A stretch of 64,000 nt of DNA from CAZNDN01 sp964571815. GTDB lineage: Bacteria; Fibrobacterota; Chitinivibrionia; Chitinivibrionales; WJKA01. The stretch covers positions 1-64,000 of the forward strand of contig CAZNDN010000006.1 of assembly GCA_964571815.1 (NCBI GenBank). Reading direction: 5' to 3'. The notes under the pieces were generated by a model. It searched no databases. It was not told the origin of the DNA and saw only the letters and a list, made by a program, of their open reading frames with translations. The position numbers and the translations under genes are program-made. This document shows, in pieces, positions 35,701 through 45,400 of the stretch (the first letter of the stretch is position 1; every line of letters begins with the position of its first letter).

Positions 35701-36472
35701 GCCTCAGAATCCCAAGGCCAACAAGCGTATCGGGATGATCCTGGTGGAGAATCGAAAGTACAAGGAGGGGCTCATTTATCTGGAGACCGCCAGTACGCTT
35801 GCGCCGAAGGATCCGGAGGTACTCAAGGCCCTTGCCCGGGGCTATGCGGGGACGGCCCGCCCGGAAGAGGCGATCAAGGCATTGGTGAAGGCCAAGGCGC
35901 TTGAGCCGAAAGATCTGGAGCTGAGGAGGGAGCTGTACCGGCTGTATCGGCGTACCGGTCAGCAGAGGGAGGCGAAGCAGGAGATCGAAGAACTGCTCAA
36001 AATCGATCCCTCCGACAACGACACGCGCCTCATCTATGCGCAGTTGCTCTACGATGAGAAGAAATACAAGGAAGCCGGAGAGGCGGTCGAGAATATCATG
36101 GCAACAGCCCCGAGCAGAGACGCGCTCATGATGCTTGGTAAGATCCAGACGGCGCAGAAGGACTACCAGCAGGCTCTGGCCACGTACGACGAGGTGATTT
36201 CAATGGAGAATTATGCGCCTGCCCTGTATGAAAAGGCTGAACTTTTTCGCAATCACGGAAAGCAATTGGACAAGAGTCCCAAGTGGGCGGAGACCTTCTA
36301 CGAACGCGCCCTCCGTGCGGACCCGGAATTCGGATTGGCCGAGCTGGGACTCGCACGTCTCCAGAAACTGTGGAAGAGGGATGATCTCTACATGAAGCAT
36401 CTCACGAACGCAAAACGGCTGAGCCCGAACAACCCCGAAATCATGGCCGAGTGGCGTAAGGCCAACAAGTAG
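32774..36472 (+). CDS. Giant secreted TPR protein 1
   Basis: 1232 residues with a signal peptide (RVKYLSVFLCLLLSLASAL) and then tetratricopeptide repeats almost to the end (units such as AIENYQKALELDPQQADVLA, GALAAYRRALEIDPRISGFF). It should form a long periplasmic superhelix acting as scaffold. ATG at 32774 is set by AAGGAGG. The part from ~34349 to the end is homologous to giant TPR protein 2 at 42454, which contains the corresponding ~555-residue unit twice. Upstream, TATACTTTGTG at 32531 may hold a -10. TPR proteins of this size accompany ExbB/AgmX systems in gliding and outer-membrane machines, which is context, not proof. Confidence 0.88.
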   Translation: MRVKYLSVFLCLLLSLASALKADETMDKLMKAGKYKEAIEHADNNLPPAQRSSAVWVQVARANEKLGLTEKALACFLVSTRSNPDDYASHLGAARIYNKLGQHDRALSMARKALDLKFTGKAAWEYADACIKLDRSTEARKALEKVIETDPGNVTANRELGNIYYDDRQYRQAVPLLKKSYETRKDPEVAYKLGKAMLESGDLEGAREFLKKALKARPGMRQAQLDLARTSFAMGDHAAAVEQYGKALPRARAEAGDYFNLAVAGEKTGDTKGAMNAYEQAIKEFGASRSTDALTARMKVGRAELKNNEYQSALGHFKFIKIADKDNTIAPDIHFLLAEAHEGLKQYDEAIASLEEAIKKDARNIEAYARLADMYKKNDMEQKAKATYEKMISLSPDDPEVYLILGQYNLKEENYSQAKDLFQKSNTLHRTPQALEGIAEAAAGLQKWDVALDAAESAIKLDPDRADARKVLAEAYMEARNYESAVDHLEFLVNKKPSDLQQWKNLALCYDKTGQTEKRAKADARIIALDKKAVDARMRQGEYLLKKKDLDGAYSVFRELSLLEPDNPEVFKNLYRVCKRTDRNEAALGYVKKYLELRPKDAVAQRDLGDLLYGKKDMDGALAAYRRALEIDPRISGFFERYAEIVIAKGEHDEAIRALKGKIRAGDATVDDYSTLGMIYQKKDMHRQAIENYQKALELDPQQADVLAALGESQAASGQTNEAIITYEQVLMMNPGATKEHKALGDLYMKAGKTEQAMKAYGKYMENVPRDNEVAKTVGMHYVRRKQWAEAVKNLEKISGKEAQNFELLLTMGEAYLNLKDYDKVIQTYEGLKRRNPNLKSLKMIYRSLGDAYEAKGNNTKAADAYASYIGLQGVRDADAAYKVALLQEKTNPAAAKRIYEKNTTTYPGDYRNYLRLGLMYAEDKETLDKSVAMFNRITSMADSIPLIWLKLAEVYGKQGRKDRELEAYRAYIKAEPQNPKANKRIGMILVENRKYKEGLIYLETASTLAPKDPEVLKALARGYAGTARPEEAIKALVKAKALEPKDLELRRELYRLYRRTGQQREAKQEIEELLKIDPSDNDTRLIYAQLLYDEKKYKEAGEAVENIMATAPSRDALMMLGKIQTAQKDYQQALATYDEVISMENYAPALYEKAELFRNHGKQLDKSPKWAETFYERALRADPEFGLAELGLARLQKLWKRDDLYMKHLTNAKRLSPNNPEIMAEWRKANK

Positions 36473-36667
36473 TCGGGAGGGTGAAGGTGCGGTGTCGTCC
36501 GGCAGGTATGCGGGGAAGCAGCGGACGATGGGATGTCTCGGGACGACACGGAACGGCGAGTTCCTTCAGAGCTGCATGCCGGCCGTTGGATGCGCGGCCG
36601 GGCGCGCTGTCTACCAACGCTGGAGAAAAAGTACCGATTATACAATATCCCCATCCCCCGGATCGTA

Positions 36668-37234
36668 ATGAATACTAAGAAGCAGTATGAAGACAAAGAA
36701 CTCTTCGACCTCTGGTTAAAAGGTGACAAAAGGGGTTTCGAACGCCTCTACGAGAAGTACAAATACAGAGTGTTTGGCTTCTTGATGAAAATGACCGGAG
36801 ATCGGGACCGGGCGGAAGACCTCCTCCAGGATACATTTATCGCAGCGTTACGAAACGCGGAGCAGTTCGATCGAAACCGGAGTTTTCTCAGTTGGATATT
36901 TGGAATCGCACACAAACGGGCCATAGACTATTTCCGCCATGCAAAAGTCGAAACGGAACATGAGTCCGATACGGGTGGCTCCGTGGGGCGGGAGCTGGAT
37001 GCTCCCGACAAGTCTCTTGACAAAAAGAGAATGCGGAGTGTGATCGCGGAAGCCGCTCAGCAGCTTGATCCTCTGCAGAGGGAAGTGTTTCTCTTGCGTG
37101 AACTGGCCGATGTGCCATTCAAGGATATTGCACGAATTATGGACTGTCCTCTCAATACGGCGCTCGGAAGAATGCGACTCGCTTTGAGAAACATCCGGAA
37201 AGAACTCCAGAAAAGAGGTATCCATGGAGTGTAG
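36668..37234 (+). CDS. ECF-type RNA polymerase sigma factor
   Basis: 188 residues. Sigma region 2 spans ~20-90 (FERLYEKYKYRVFGFLMKMT, DRAEDLLQDTFIAALRN, FLSWIFGIAHKRAIDYFR) and region 4 spans ~125-180 (LDPLQREVFLLRELADVPFK, DIARIMDCPLNTALGRMRLA). ATG at 36668 chosen because the family core starts shortly after; a longer frame upstream is not credible. Its 3' end overlaps the anti-sigma gene by 11 bases. It lies between the two giant TPR genes and could control them. Confidence 0.92.
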   Translation: MNTKKQYEDKELFDLWLKGDKRGFERLYEKYKYRVFGFLMKMTGDRDRAEDLLQDTFIAALRNAEQFDRNRSFLSWIFGIAHKRAIDYFRHAKVETEHESDTGGSVGRELDAPDKSLDKKRMRSVIAEAAQQLDPLQREVFLLRELADVPFKDIARIMDCPLNTALGRMRLALRNIRKELQKRGIHGV

Positions 37235-37778
37235 AACCTGGGAAGAACAAGGGTTGCTGTACGTTTCGGGGGAGTTGGAAACGGAACAACGCGCTGATTT
37301 TGAGAGGCATACACATGTGTGCCCGCAGTGCCGTGGAGAGCTTGATGCTTACCATCTTCTTAAACAAAGTTTTTTTAACTCCGAATTTCTTGCCGAATCT
37401 CCCTCCGATTCGACGGACCGCAAAATTCTCGAACACGCGGGTCATCGTCCGATAGTGACCTCTCTTGGGCTTTTTTCCACTGTTATTAAAAAGACAACGG
37501 TGGCGCTGTTACTTCTGCTTCTCGGGTTCGGAGGAACCGGTTATGTGGTGTATGTCATGCGTTCTGTGGCCGATGAACAACCGGTGGCGGGAAATCAGTC
37601 TCCTCATGCCGTGCCGGGCGACAACGAGGTTGTGGTTCAAGGGGAAGCCGGGACATCGGATTCCTCCCGAGCCGACAGCGGTGCCGCCACGGTAGATTCC
37701 CGACCCTTTGGCGAGAGATTGGGCAACTCCGATCGAGGTGGCGTCGCCCCCGGTGTACCGGTTGACGCCACGAGATAG
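37224..37778 (+). CDS. Zinc-type anti-sigma factor (membrane-anchored)
   Basis: 184 residues. An N-terminal anti-sigma domain has the HxxxCxxC motif (H29, C33, C36 in ERHTHVCPQC) plus C3 about 26 residues before, the usual zinc set. One membrane helix (~93-110, VALLLLLLGFGGTGYVVYVM) is followed by a low-complexity acidic/Ser-rich periplasmic tail of ~70 residues. Overlap with the sigma gene (37224-37234) marks a sigma/anti-sigma pair; it would hold the sigma factor at the inner membrane until a signal. Confidence 0.9.
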   Translation: MECRTWEEQGLLYVSGELETEQRADFERHTHVCPQCRGELDAYHLLKQSFFNSEFLAESPSDSTDRKILEHAGHRPIVTSLGLFSTVIKKTTVALLLLLLGFGGTGYVVYVMRSVADEQPVAGNQSPHAVPGDNEVVVQGEAGTSDSSRADSGAATVDSRPFGERLGNSDRGGVAPGVPVDATR

Positions 37779-38057
37779 TCCGCATACTTCACCCCTTTGT
37801 AACTCCCTTCCGGTAAATCAGCACAGCCTCACTCTTACTCCCGGTACGAGCGGCCCGTCGTGCCGAATCGTACAGGGGGTGGATGGTGTCTCCCCGCTCC
37901 ACGTGTGGCCCTGCAGGTGTTGTTTGAGGAGAACGGGCCGCACCGATTCTTGCGTCGACCATGGAGTGTGAAGTCTCACCCGGCTTCGCAGGTTTGATCC
38001 GATTGCCGCCGCTTCACAATTGCTGAGGGCGAACGTGTATTTTTACTGCTTCATTCC

Positions 38058-38189
38058 ATGCGCAATTTCAAAAGAATCTCTCTCCTGCTCAGAATCGCGA
38101 CCGCGCTTGCGGCGGTTGTGCTGACGATTATGATGGCCAGGGCGATGAAGCTGTTGTATGTGCTGATGAAGCGTGAGGGGATCTTTTGA
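38058..38189 (+). CDS. Possible 43-residue single-pass membrane peptide
   Basis: The frame encodes MRNFKRISLLLRIATALAAV, more hydrophobic residues, then a basic tail (MKREGIF). The stop (TGA 38187-38189) overlaps the TTG start of the PfkB gene at 38186, suggesting coupling. No clear Shine-Dalgarno, so it could be chance. The 279 bases before it (37779-38057) show no gene. Confidence 0.4.
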   Translation: MRNFKRISLLLRIATALAAVVLTIMMARAMKLLYVLMKREGIF

Positions 38190-39118
38190 TCTACATTACG
38201 GTGCTTAGTCCGGCATTGGACGTTACGTACCGGATTGCGGATTTGCGTTCCGGTCGAACGTACCTTGATACCGAGTCTCGTGTGGAGCCCGCCGGCAAGG
38301 GAATCAACGTTGCTCGCGTTGCGCGGCTTCTCGGAGAGCAGGTAACGGTTGTCGGGCTGATTCCGACTTACGCCCGGCAGTTCGTCGAGCGATTCCTTCA
38401 GGAGCACGGTATCGAGACACTGTTGCTGGATCGACCCGGGTTTGTGCGCGTGAATGCCACGGTGCTCGAAACGCAGGGGAACGTGACAACGCATTTCAGC
38501 AGTACCGATGCTTTTGAGAACGGCACAAAAGCCGAGGAACAGCTTGTCAGGAGTGTCGAGAAGCACGCGCGGAAAGGAGACTTCTGGATTCTCTCCGGCA
38601 GTCTTCCGGGCGGAATGGATCCCGGCCTGTACCGACGCATCATCTCGTTGCTGCATCAAAGGCGAGCCCGCGTCTTTCTGGACAGTCGCGACGAGCCGTT
38701 GAGCCTGGCACTGAGAGCCGCACCGGACATGACCAAGCCCAACCTGCGCGAATTGGAGGGTTTTTTCGGCGAGGAGCTCAGGGGGATTCATCACATTGCA
38801 CTCAAGGGAAAGCGCCTTCTGGACATGGGCATTGGGCATGTATTTGTCTCGCTTGGGGAGGATGGGGCAATTGCGCTGCACGAAGACGACTGCCTTTTGT
38901 GCAGTCCTCCGCGCGTACAGGCACATGATTCCGTCGGCTGCGGTGATGCGTTCGTGGCGGGGGCGGTGGTCGGCTGGAATCGCCGATATTCCTTCCCCGA
39001 AATGTGCCGTTTGGCCGTCGCATGCGGTGCTTCCAATACGCTTCATCCCGGGCCGGGCAATGTGCGTCGTGAAGAAGCTGAGAGCATCATGGAGGAGGTC
39101 GGGATAGAGGCCGTGTGA
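38186..39118 (+). CDS. PfkB-family sugar kinase (1-phosphofructokinase/tagatose-6-phosphate kinase-like)
   Basis: 310 residues. N-terminal ITVLSPALDVTYRIADL, then VEPAGKGINVARVARLLGE, the substrate motif of FruK/LacC, and the C-terminal anion-hole motif HDSVGCGDAFVAG with the catalytic Asp. It phosphorylates a sugar phosphate with ATP; the exact substrate is not clear. The start is TTG at 38186, with GAGGGG upstream and overlap with the stop of a possible 43-residue peptide. leuS follows after 43 bases. Confidence 0.88.
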   Translation: MIYITVLSPALDVTYRIADLRSGRTYLDTESRVEPAGKGINVARVARLLGEQVTVVGLIPTYARQFVERFLQEHGIETLLLDRPGFVRVNATVLETQGNVTTHFSSTDAFENGTKAEEQLVRSVEKHARKGDFWILSGSLPGGMDPGLYRRIISLLHQRRARVFLDSRDEPLSLALRAAPDMTKPNLRELEGFFGEELRGIHHIALKGKRLLDMGIGHVFVSLGEDGAIALHEDDCLLCSPPRVQAHDSVGCGDAFVAGAVVGWNRRYSFPEMCRLAVACGASNTLHPGPGNVRREEAESIMEEVGIEAV

Positions 39119-39161
39119 TCGACGGTTTCATTGTCCGGGTCTCCAAACGAATGGAGGATTT

Positions 39162-41582
39162 GTGACCCAATACGATTTCAGCAGTATCGAAAGCAAGTGG
39201 CGGGAGCGCTGGGAAGAGCATAAGACTTACCGTACCGACGATGAGTCGTCGAAGCCGGTGTTTTACGGCCTTGTTGAGTTTCCCTATCCTTCGGGCGAAG
39301 GATTGCATGTTGGTCATCCCCGAAGCTATACGGCCATGGATGTTGTGGCACGGAAGCGGCGGATGGAGGGCTATGAAGTGCTTTTCCCGATCGGCTGGGA
39401 TGCGTTCGGCCTTCCGGCGGAAAACTATGCAATCAAGACCGGCCGGCATCCCCGCGACGTCACGGCCCGGAACATAGATCGTTTCAGGGACCAACTGAAG
39501 AGGCTGGGATTTTCGTTCGACTGGAGCCGGGAAGTCAACACCACCGATCCCGACTACTACAAGTGGACACAGTGGATATTTCTCCGGCTGTGGGAAAAGG
39601 GATTGGCCTACAAGGCGGAAATTCCGATCAACTGGTGCACATCCTGCAACGTCGGTCTTGCCAATGAGGAAGTGGTGGGGGGAGTCTGCGAGCGTTGCGG
39701 GGGGGAAGTGATTCGGAGAGTCAAGAGCCAGTGGATGCTTCGTATCACGGACTACGCCCAAAGGCTTCTTGACGACCTCGAGACGATCGATTTTCTGGAC
39801 AGGATCAAGACCCAGCAGGCGAAGTGGATCGGACGGTCGGAGGGTGCCGAAGTGACGTTTCTGGTGAAGGCGCCCGACGGTGTGGAGAGGAGTATGAAGA
39901 TCTTCACTACGCGTCCCGACACGTTGTTCGGGGTAACCTACATGGTCTTGTCGCCGGAGCATCGACTTGTTGAAGAGCTGATCCCGCGATGTGAGAATCC
40001 CGATGAAGTACGGGCATACGTTGAGGCCGCGGCGAGGAAATCCGATTTCGAGCGCACCGAGGTGGCCAAGGAGGTTTCGGGAGTACCGCTCAGGGGAGTC
40101 AGGGTTGTCAACCCGGCAAACGGCAAAGATGTCCCGCTGTGGACGGCCGACTATGTGCTGCTTTCATACGGTACGGGCGCCATCATGGCTGTCCCGGGGC
40201 ACGACGAGAGGGACTGGCGTTTTGCACGTAAGTACGATCTGCCGGTGGTGGAGGTTATCACGGGAGGCGACATTTCGCAAGCGGCCCACACCGACATCGA
40301 GAATGGAACGCTGGTCAATTCGGGACCGCTCAACGGCCTTTCTCCTTCGCGGGCCATCCGCACAATGACCGAAATCATCGAGAAGGAGGGCTACGGCAAG
40401 GCTTCGGTACAGTATCGTCTCAGAGACTGGGTGTTCAGCAGACAGCGGTACTGGGGCGAACCCATTCCAATGGTATGGTGTGAGAAGTGTCGGTGGGTTC
40501 CTCTTCCCGACGCGGAGTTGCCCCTCAGGCTGCCGGAGGTACGTCAGTATCGGACCGCCGATACCGGGGAGTCTCCTCTGGCACTGATGGAGGAGTGGGT
40601 CGCGACGGTCTGCCCGAAATGCGGAGGGGCTGCTCGCCGTGAGACCGACACCATGCCCCAGTGGGCCGGCTCGAGCTGGTACTTCCTCCGGTATACCGAT
40701 CCGGACAACAACAGCGAACTCGCTTCGCGGGCGAGGCTCAAACGGTGGCTGCCGGTCAGTTGGTATAACGGAGGGATGGAGCACACAACGCTGCATCTGC
40801 TGTACTCCCGGTTCTGGCACAAGTTTCTCTACGATATCGGCGTGGTGCCCACGTCGGAGCCCTATGCCAAGCGTACGTCGCAGGGGCTGATTCTGGGCGA
40901 AAATGGGGAAAAGATGTCGAAATCACGGGGAAATGTCGTGAACCCGGACGAGATGATCGAGTCTTTTGGCGCCGATTCTTTTCGTCTCTATGAGATGTTC
41001 ATGGGAGCGTTCGACCAGCCCATTCCCTGGAGCACACAGGGCCTCAACGGTATGAATCGCTTCCTGCGTCGAGTGTGGGATCTCAGAGAGAAGGTTTCGC
41101 CGGACGCCCGGGAGGATCGCGAGGCAACCCGATGTCTTCATGAGTCCATTCGGAAGGTCGGAGAAGACATCGAGGCGACAAAGTTCAACACGGCTGTGGC
41201 GCAACTTATGACCCTGTCCAACGTGCTGGGCAGGCTTGGCGGTATACGGAACGAGGATTTTGCCGTTTTCGTCTTGCTGCTTTCGCCCTTCGCTCCGCAT
41301 GTTGCCGAGGAGCTGTGGGAGAAACTGGGCAATAACGGATTTGCTTCCCTGCAGCAGTGGCCCGCGTGGGAGGAAAGCAAACTGGCCCGTGAAGAGGCAA
41401 CAATCGTGGTGCAGGTCAACGGGAAGCTGCGAGGGCAATTCAATGCGTCGATTGACGCCTCCGACGACGAGCTTCGGCAAAGCGCGCTGGCGCTTGAGAG
41501 GGTCAAATCGCACGTGGAAGGCAAGACGGTGCGCAAGGTAATCGTGGTTCGGGGAAAGCTCGTTAACATTGTGGTTTCCTGA
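39162..41582 (+). CDS. leuS: Leucyl-tRNA synthetase
   Basis: 806 residues, full length. Class I synthetase charging tRNA-Leu. Visible motifs: HVGH in PYPSGEGLHVGHPRSY (HIGH signature), KMSKS in GEKMSKSRGNVVNPDEM, the Cys zinc-binding parts (NWCTSCNVGLANEEVVGGVC) and the editing CP1 domain (STTRPDTLFG-like FTTRPDTLFGVTYMVL). The start is GTG at 39162 behind GGAGGATTT. The C-terminal extension IVVQVNGKLRGQ is typical. Confidence 0.97.
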   Translation: MTQYDFSSIESKWRERWEEHKTYRTDDESSKPVFYGLVEFPYPSGEGLHVGHPRSYTAMDVVARKRRMEGYEVLFPIGWDAFGLPAENYAIKTGRHPRDVTARNIDRFRDQLKRLGFSFDWSREVNTTDPDYYKWTQWIFLRLWEKGLAYKAEIPINWCTSCNVGLANEEVVGGVCERCGGEVIRRVKSQWMLRITDYAQRLLDDLETIDFLDRIKTQQAKWIGRSEGAEVTFLVKAPDGVERSMKIFTTRPDTLFGVTYMVLSPEHRLVEELIPRCENPDEVRAYVEAAARKSDFERTEVAKEVSGVPLRGVRVVNPANGKDVPLWTADYVLLSYGTGAIMAVPGHDERDWRFARKYDLPVVEVITGGDISQAAHTDIENGTLVNSGPLNGLSPSRAIRTMTEIIEKEGYGKASVQYRLRDWVFSRQRYWGEPIPMVWCEKCRWVPLPDAELPLRLPEVRQYRTADTGESPLALMEEWVATVCPKCGGAARRETDTMPQWAGSSWYFLRYTDPDNNSELASRARLKRWLPVSWYNGGMEHTTLHLLYSRFWHKFLYDIGVVPTSEPYAKRTSQGLILGENGEKMSKSRGNVVNPDEMIESFGADSFRLYEMFMGAFDQPIPWSTQGLNGMNRFLRRVWDLREKVSPDAREDREATRCLHESIRKVGEDIEATKFNTAVAQLMTLSNVLGRLGGIRNEDFAVFVLLLSPFAPHVAEELWEKLGNNGFASLQQWPAWEESKLAREEATIVVQVNGKLRGQFNASIDASDDELRQSALALERVKSHVEGKTVRKVIVVRGKLVNIVVS

Positions 41583-41593
41583 AGGCGGACGGT

Positions 41594-42205
41594 ATGCGGA
41601 AGACGGATGTAATCATCGCTACCGGTAACCCCGGAAAAATCAGTGAAATACATCCTTTGTTCGAGGATATGCCGCTTGCATTCTCTTCGCTCCGCGACCA
41701 TTGGAACCCGCCGCTGCGCATTCCGGAAACCGGAAGCAGCTTCCGGGATAATGCAATTCTCAAGGCGGATTGGGTCTTTTCACGTACGGGCGTTTGGACG
41801 CTGGCGGACGATTCGGGGCTGGAAGTGGACTGTCTCGGTGGGGAACCCGGAGTCAGGAGCGCACGTTACGCGGGCCAGACAGCCTCGGACGAAGAAAACA
41901 ACGCCACATTGCTTCACGCCATGGATTCAGTGGCCGGTTCGAGTCGCGGCGCGCAGTTTCGTTGCGTGATTGTTTTGCGGATTGCCGAGGCACGATTGCT
42001 TACGGGTGAAGGGATATGTCGTGGTGAGATTGTGCGCTCGCCGCGCGGAGCGGGTGGATTCGGCTATGATCCCCTTTTTGTTCCCGAGGGCTTCGACAAG
42101 ACGTTCGCCGAACTCGATGCGGAGCAGAAGCAGCGAATAAGCCATCGGGGGAGGGCCCTGCGGGACGTACGTCGTCAGTTGCGGAATTACCTCGATTGGA
42201 GCTGA
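41594..42205 (+). CDS. rdgB: Non-canonical purine NTP pyrophosphatase (XTP/dITP)
   Basis: 203 residues. N-terminal DVIIATGNPGKISEI, central TLADDSGLEVDCLGGEPGVR (catalytic Asp-Asp) and SARYAG, C-terminal GAGGFGYDPLFVPEGFDKTF and ISHRGRALR. It hydrolyses dITP/XTP to monophosphates to keep them out of DNA and RNA. ATG at 41594, 11 bases after leuS, likely the same operon. The 248 bases after its stop (to 42453) hold no clear gene. Confidence 0.95.
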   Translation: MRKTDVIIATGNPGKISEIHPLFEDMPLAFSSLRDHWNPPLRIPETGSSFRDNAILKADWVFSRTGVWTLADDSGLEVDCLGGEPGVRSARYAGQTASDEENNATLLHAMDSVAGSSRGAQFRCVIVLRIAEARLLTGEGICRGEIVRSPRGAGGFGYDPLFVPEGFDKTFAELDAEQKQRISHRGRALRDVRRQLRNYLDWS

Positions 42206-42453
42206 AGGAGCCTGCCCGGGAGGCCTCGGGGGTTCGTTTGCCGGGGCGTGGTGAGCAGTGCGGCGATTGCTCCGTGCCCGGAAGGCTTGCGGCGGGCGGG
42301 CGGCGAGTTGTATTTATCCCTGTAGCGTTGAGGGAATATCGGAACAGAAGCGGTGTCGGAGCACGTCGGCGATTAGGGATGAGGATCAAAAAAAAGCAAT
42401 TCGGACCGGGGTCAACGCGCATGAAGCAGTGCCCCTCAGCAGAAGGAGTAGCT

Positions 42454-45400
42454 ATGCGTCGATATCGCCGCATTGTCAGCTATGTGGTTCTCGCGGGAAT
42501 CGGAGCCGGAGCGTTGTCGGAATCGTTGGCCGACGAGAAGTTGGATGATCTTCTGAAGCTGGGCAAGTACGAGAAGGCCATTCGCTATGCGCGTGAACAG
42601 ATTCCCGCGGCGGAAAGGGATGTTGGTGTGTGGCTGCAGGTGGCGGAGGCTCATGAGAAGATCGGCAGTCCGCGTAAGGATATTCTGGGTTGTTACGAGG
42701 AAGCCCGGAAGGCCAACCCCAGTGATCCGCGGGTCTATCTGGGGCTGGCACGAATGAGCTATCGGGTAAAGGATTACAAGAAGGCGTTGGAACATTATCA
42801 GAAGAGTTACCTCCTTTCCCGCACGGCGGAAGCTTCGGAGGGCATTGCCCTCTCGGCGCTGAAGCTGGGAAAGAAGGATATGGCGCGCGATGCCGCGGAA
42901 TCGGCCGTTGCATTGGATTCGTCGGTCCATGACTCGCGGTTGATCCTGGCGGATCAGTATTTCAATGAAGGGAAATACAAAGAAGCGGCGGAGCAGCTCC
43001 GGTTCATCGTGCGCAAGAAGCCCAAGGATATAGCCAACTGGCGTCGGCTGGCGGTGTGCTGCGAGAAGACGGACAATGCGGCGAAGCTGGCCGAGGCCGA
43101 CAAGCATATCGTCGATCTCGACAAGAAGGATATTCAGTCCCGTCAACGCCTTGCCCGCTACCGTCTGACGCACAACGATACGGCGGCGGCGTACAAGTTG
43201 TACAAGGAGTTGGCCCTGCTGACTCCCAAAGAGCCCGAGCCGTTCAAAATGCTGTACCGTATTGCCGAGGCTCGTGGTGAAGAGAAAGACGCCGTGCTGT
43301 ATCTGAAGAATTTCCTGGTGCTCGACTCCACCGACGCTTCACTGCATGCGGCCCTGGGCAACCTGCTTTACGGGCGCAAGGAATTCGACGGTGCCCTTGA
43401 CGCCTATCGGAAAGCACGCACGCTGGATCCCAGGCTCAAGGGTTTTTACCGGGGATACGCCGATATCGTGCTTGATCGAAAACTGCACGACGAGGCGGTG
43501 GAGGTTATTACCAGTGCCATAAAGCTGGGAGAGGCAACTCCCCGCATACGTATAGCCCTGGGTGACATTTACCGGAGTCGCAAGGAATACGACAAAGCAA
43601 TCGAAATGTACGAGAAAGCGCTGGAAAAGGAGGGAGGCAATGTCGCGGTGCTTCGCTCTCTGGGTGATAGCCGGGCCGCCGCGGGACAGACCGCCGAGGC
43701 CGCGCAAACGTTCGAGCAAATAGTGGTTCTTCAGCCGAAAGGGTCGAAGGATTACAAGCGACTGGGCGAACTCAGAATGAAGCTCGGCAGGAAGAAGGAA
43801 GGCATTGAAGCGTACCGGAAGTATCTCACGGCCGAGCCTTCCGACGAGCGGGTGGCCAGGACTATCGGATTGTTTGAGCATGAGAACAAGCGATATGATT
43901 CGGCAATCAAGTACCTTGCAATGGTGAAAAGCGATGACCTCCGCGATGTCGAGTTTTTCGTAGCACAGGGAGAATCGTATCGTGCCGCGGGGGACTGCGG
44001 GAAGGCTTCGGAGGCGCTGGCCGCCGCCCGCGCGAAAGGCGCTTCAAACGAAGTGCTCAAGCGAATACTCAAACCTCTTGCGCAGTGTTACCGTAAGCTG
44101 GGTCGGGAGTCTGAGGCGGCCGAGGCGTATGAGGCCTATACGGCGCTGCCGGGGATTGAGGATGCCGACGCTTCGTACCTGAAGGCGTTTCTCAGGGAGA
44201 AGATCGACAAAGCGGCTGCAGTGAAGATCTACGAGGCCAATACGAAACGTTTTCCCCGCGATCCCCGCAACTTCCTTCGTCTGGGCATTCTCTACTCCGC
44301 CGACCCGTCGAAGAGGCCCAATGCCGCCGATGCATTGGAGAAAGTGGTCGAGCTGGAGGACACCGTCGCCGCGGCGTGGGAGAAGCTCGGTGAAGTATAC
44401 GGGCACCTGGACAACGAAGACAAGGAACTTGCCGCCTACCGGCGGTTGCTGACACTCGAACCTCAGCACCTTGCCGCCAACAAGCGTGCCGGCGTCCTGC
44501 TGTTGAAAAAAGGAAAGACCGCCTCGGCAATCGCAAACCTTGAGGTTGCCTTGACCTCGGCCCCCAAGGACGTTGAAGTTCTTACGGGGCTGGCTCAGGG
44601 GTACATGAAGACCGACCGGCCGGGCCAGGCAGTCGACCTTCTTACGAAGGCAAAAAAGTTGCGCCCCGGGGACCCGGCAATCAGAACGGACTTGATCGAA
44701 GCCGCCGAAAAGGCGGGGCGGGACGAGCGTGTAGCCGCCGAGAAAGGGGAGCTGGCGACGCTGGACAAGAAGATCGTTGCCGCCGATAAGAAAGACGCCG
44801 AGGCGCGCAAGCGACTGGCTCAGTTCTATATCGACAAGGGCGATCACGCGGCGGCGTATCCCGTTCTGGCCGAACTCCACAAACTGCAACCGGACAACAA
44901 GGCGGTTGTGAAGAAACAGTATGAGACGGCACAGAAGCTCGGCAAAGACCGGGAGGCGATCGAACACCTGAAGGTCTATTTGGAACGTGATCCCGACAAC
45001 GCCGGGGCTCACGGGCGGCTCGGGACGCTTCTCTACAAACAAAAGGCGTACGACGATGCTTTGGAGGCTTTTCGAAAGGCCGTGGAACTTGATCCGAAGA
45101 TTACGGGCATCTACGATGAGTACGGCGAGATTGTCGTGTCCAAGGGGCTCAAGGATGAAGCGGTGAAGGTTCTTAATGCCGCAATCGCCTCCGGCGAAGC
45201 CGATACCGAAACGTACGTTACTCTCGGAAAGATCTACCGGGAGAAGAAGAAGTTCGACGACGCCATCGCGATGTTCGGCAAAGCGCTGGAGCGCAAGCCC
45301 AAGGATGTGGGACTGCTTCGTACGCTCGCCGGCGCTCAGGCGGCGGGCGGCAAGATCGCCGATGCGATCGTGACGTATGAACAGGTGGTAATGCTGGACA

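Noticed and set aside
37708..37971. 87-codon plus-strand frame after the anti-sigma gene
   Set aside because: Begins inside the anti-sigma gene in another frame, no start signal, composition not protein-like.
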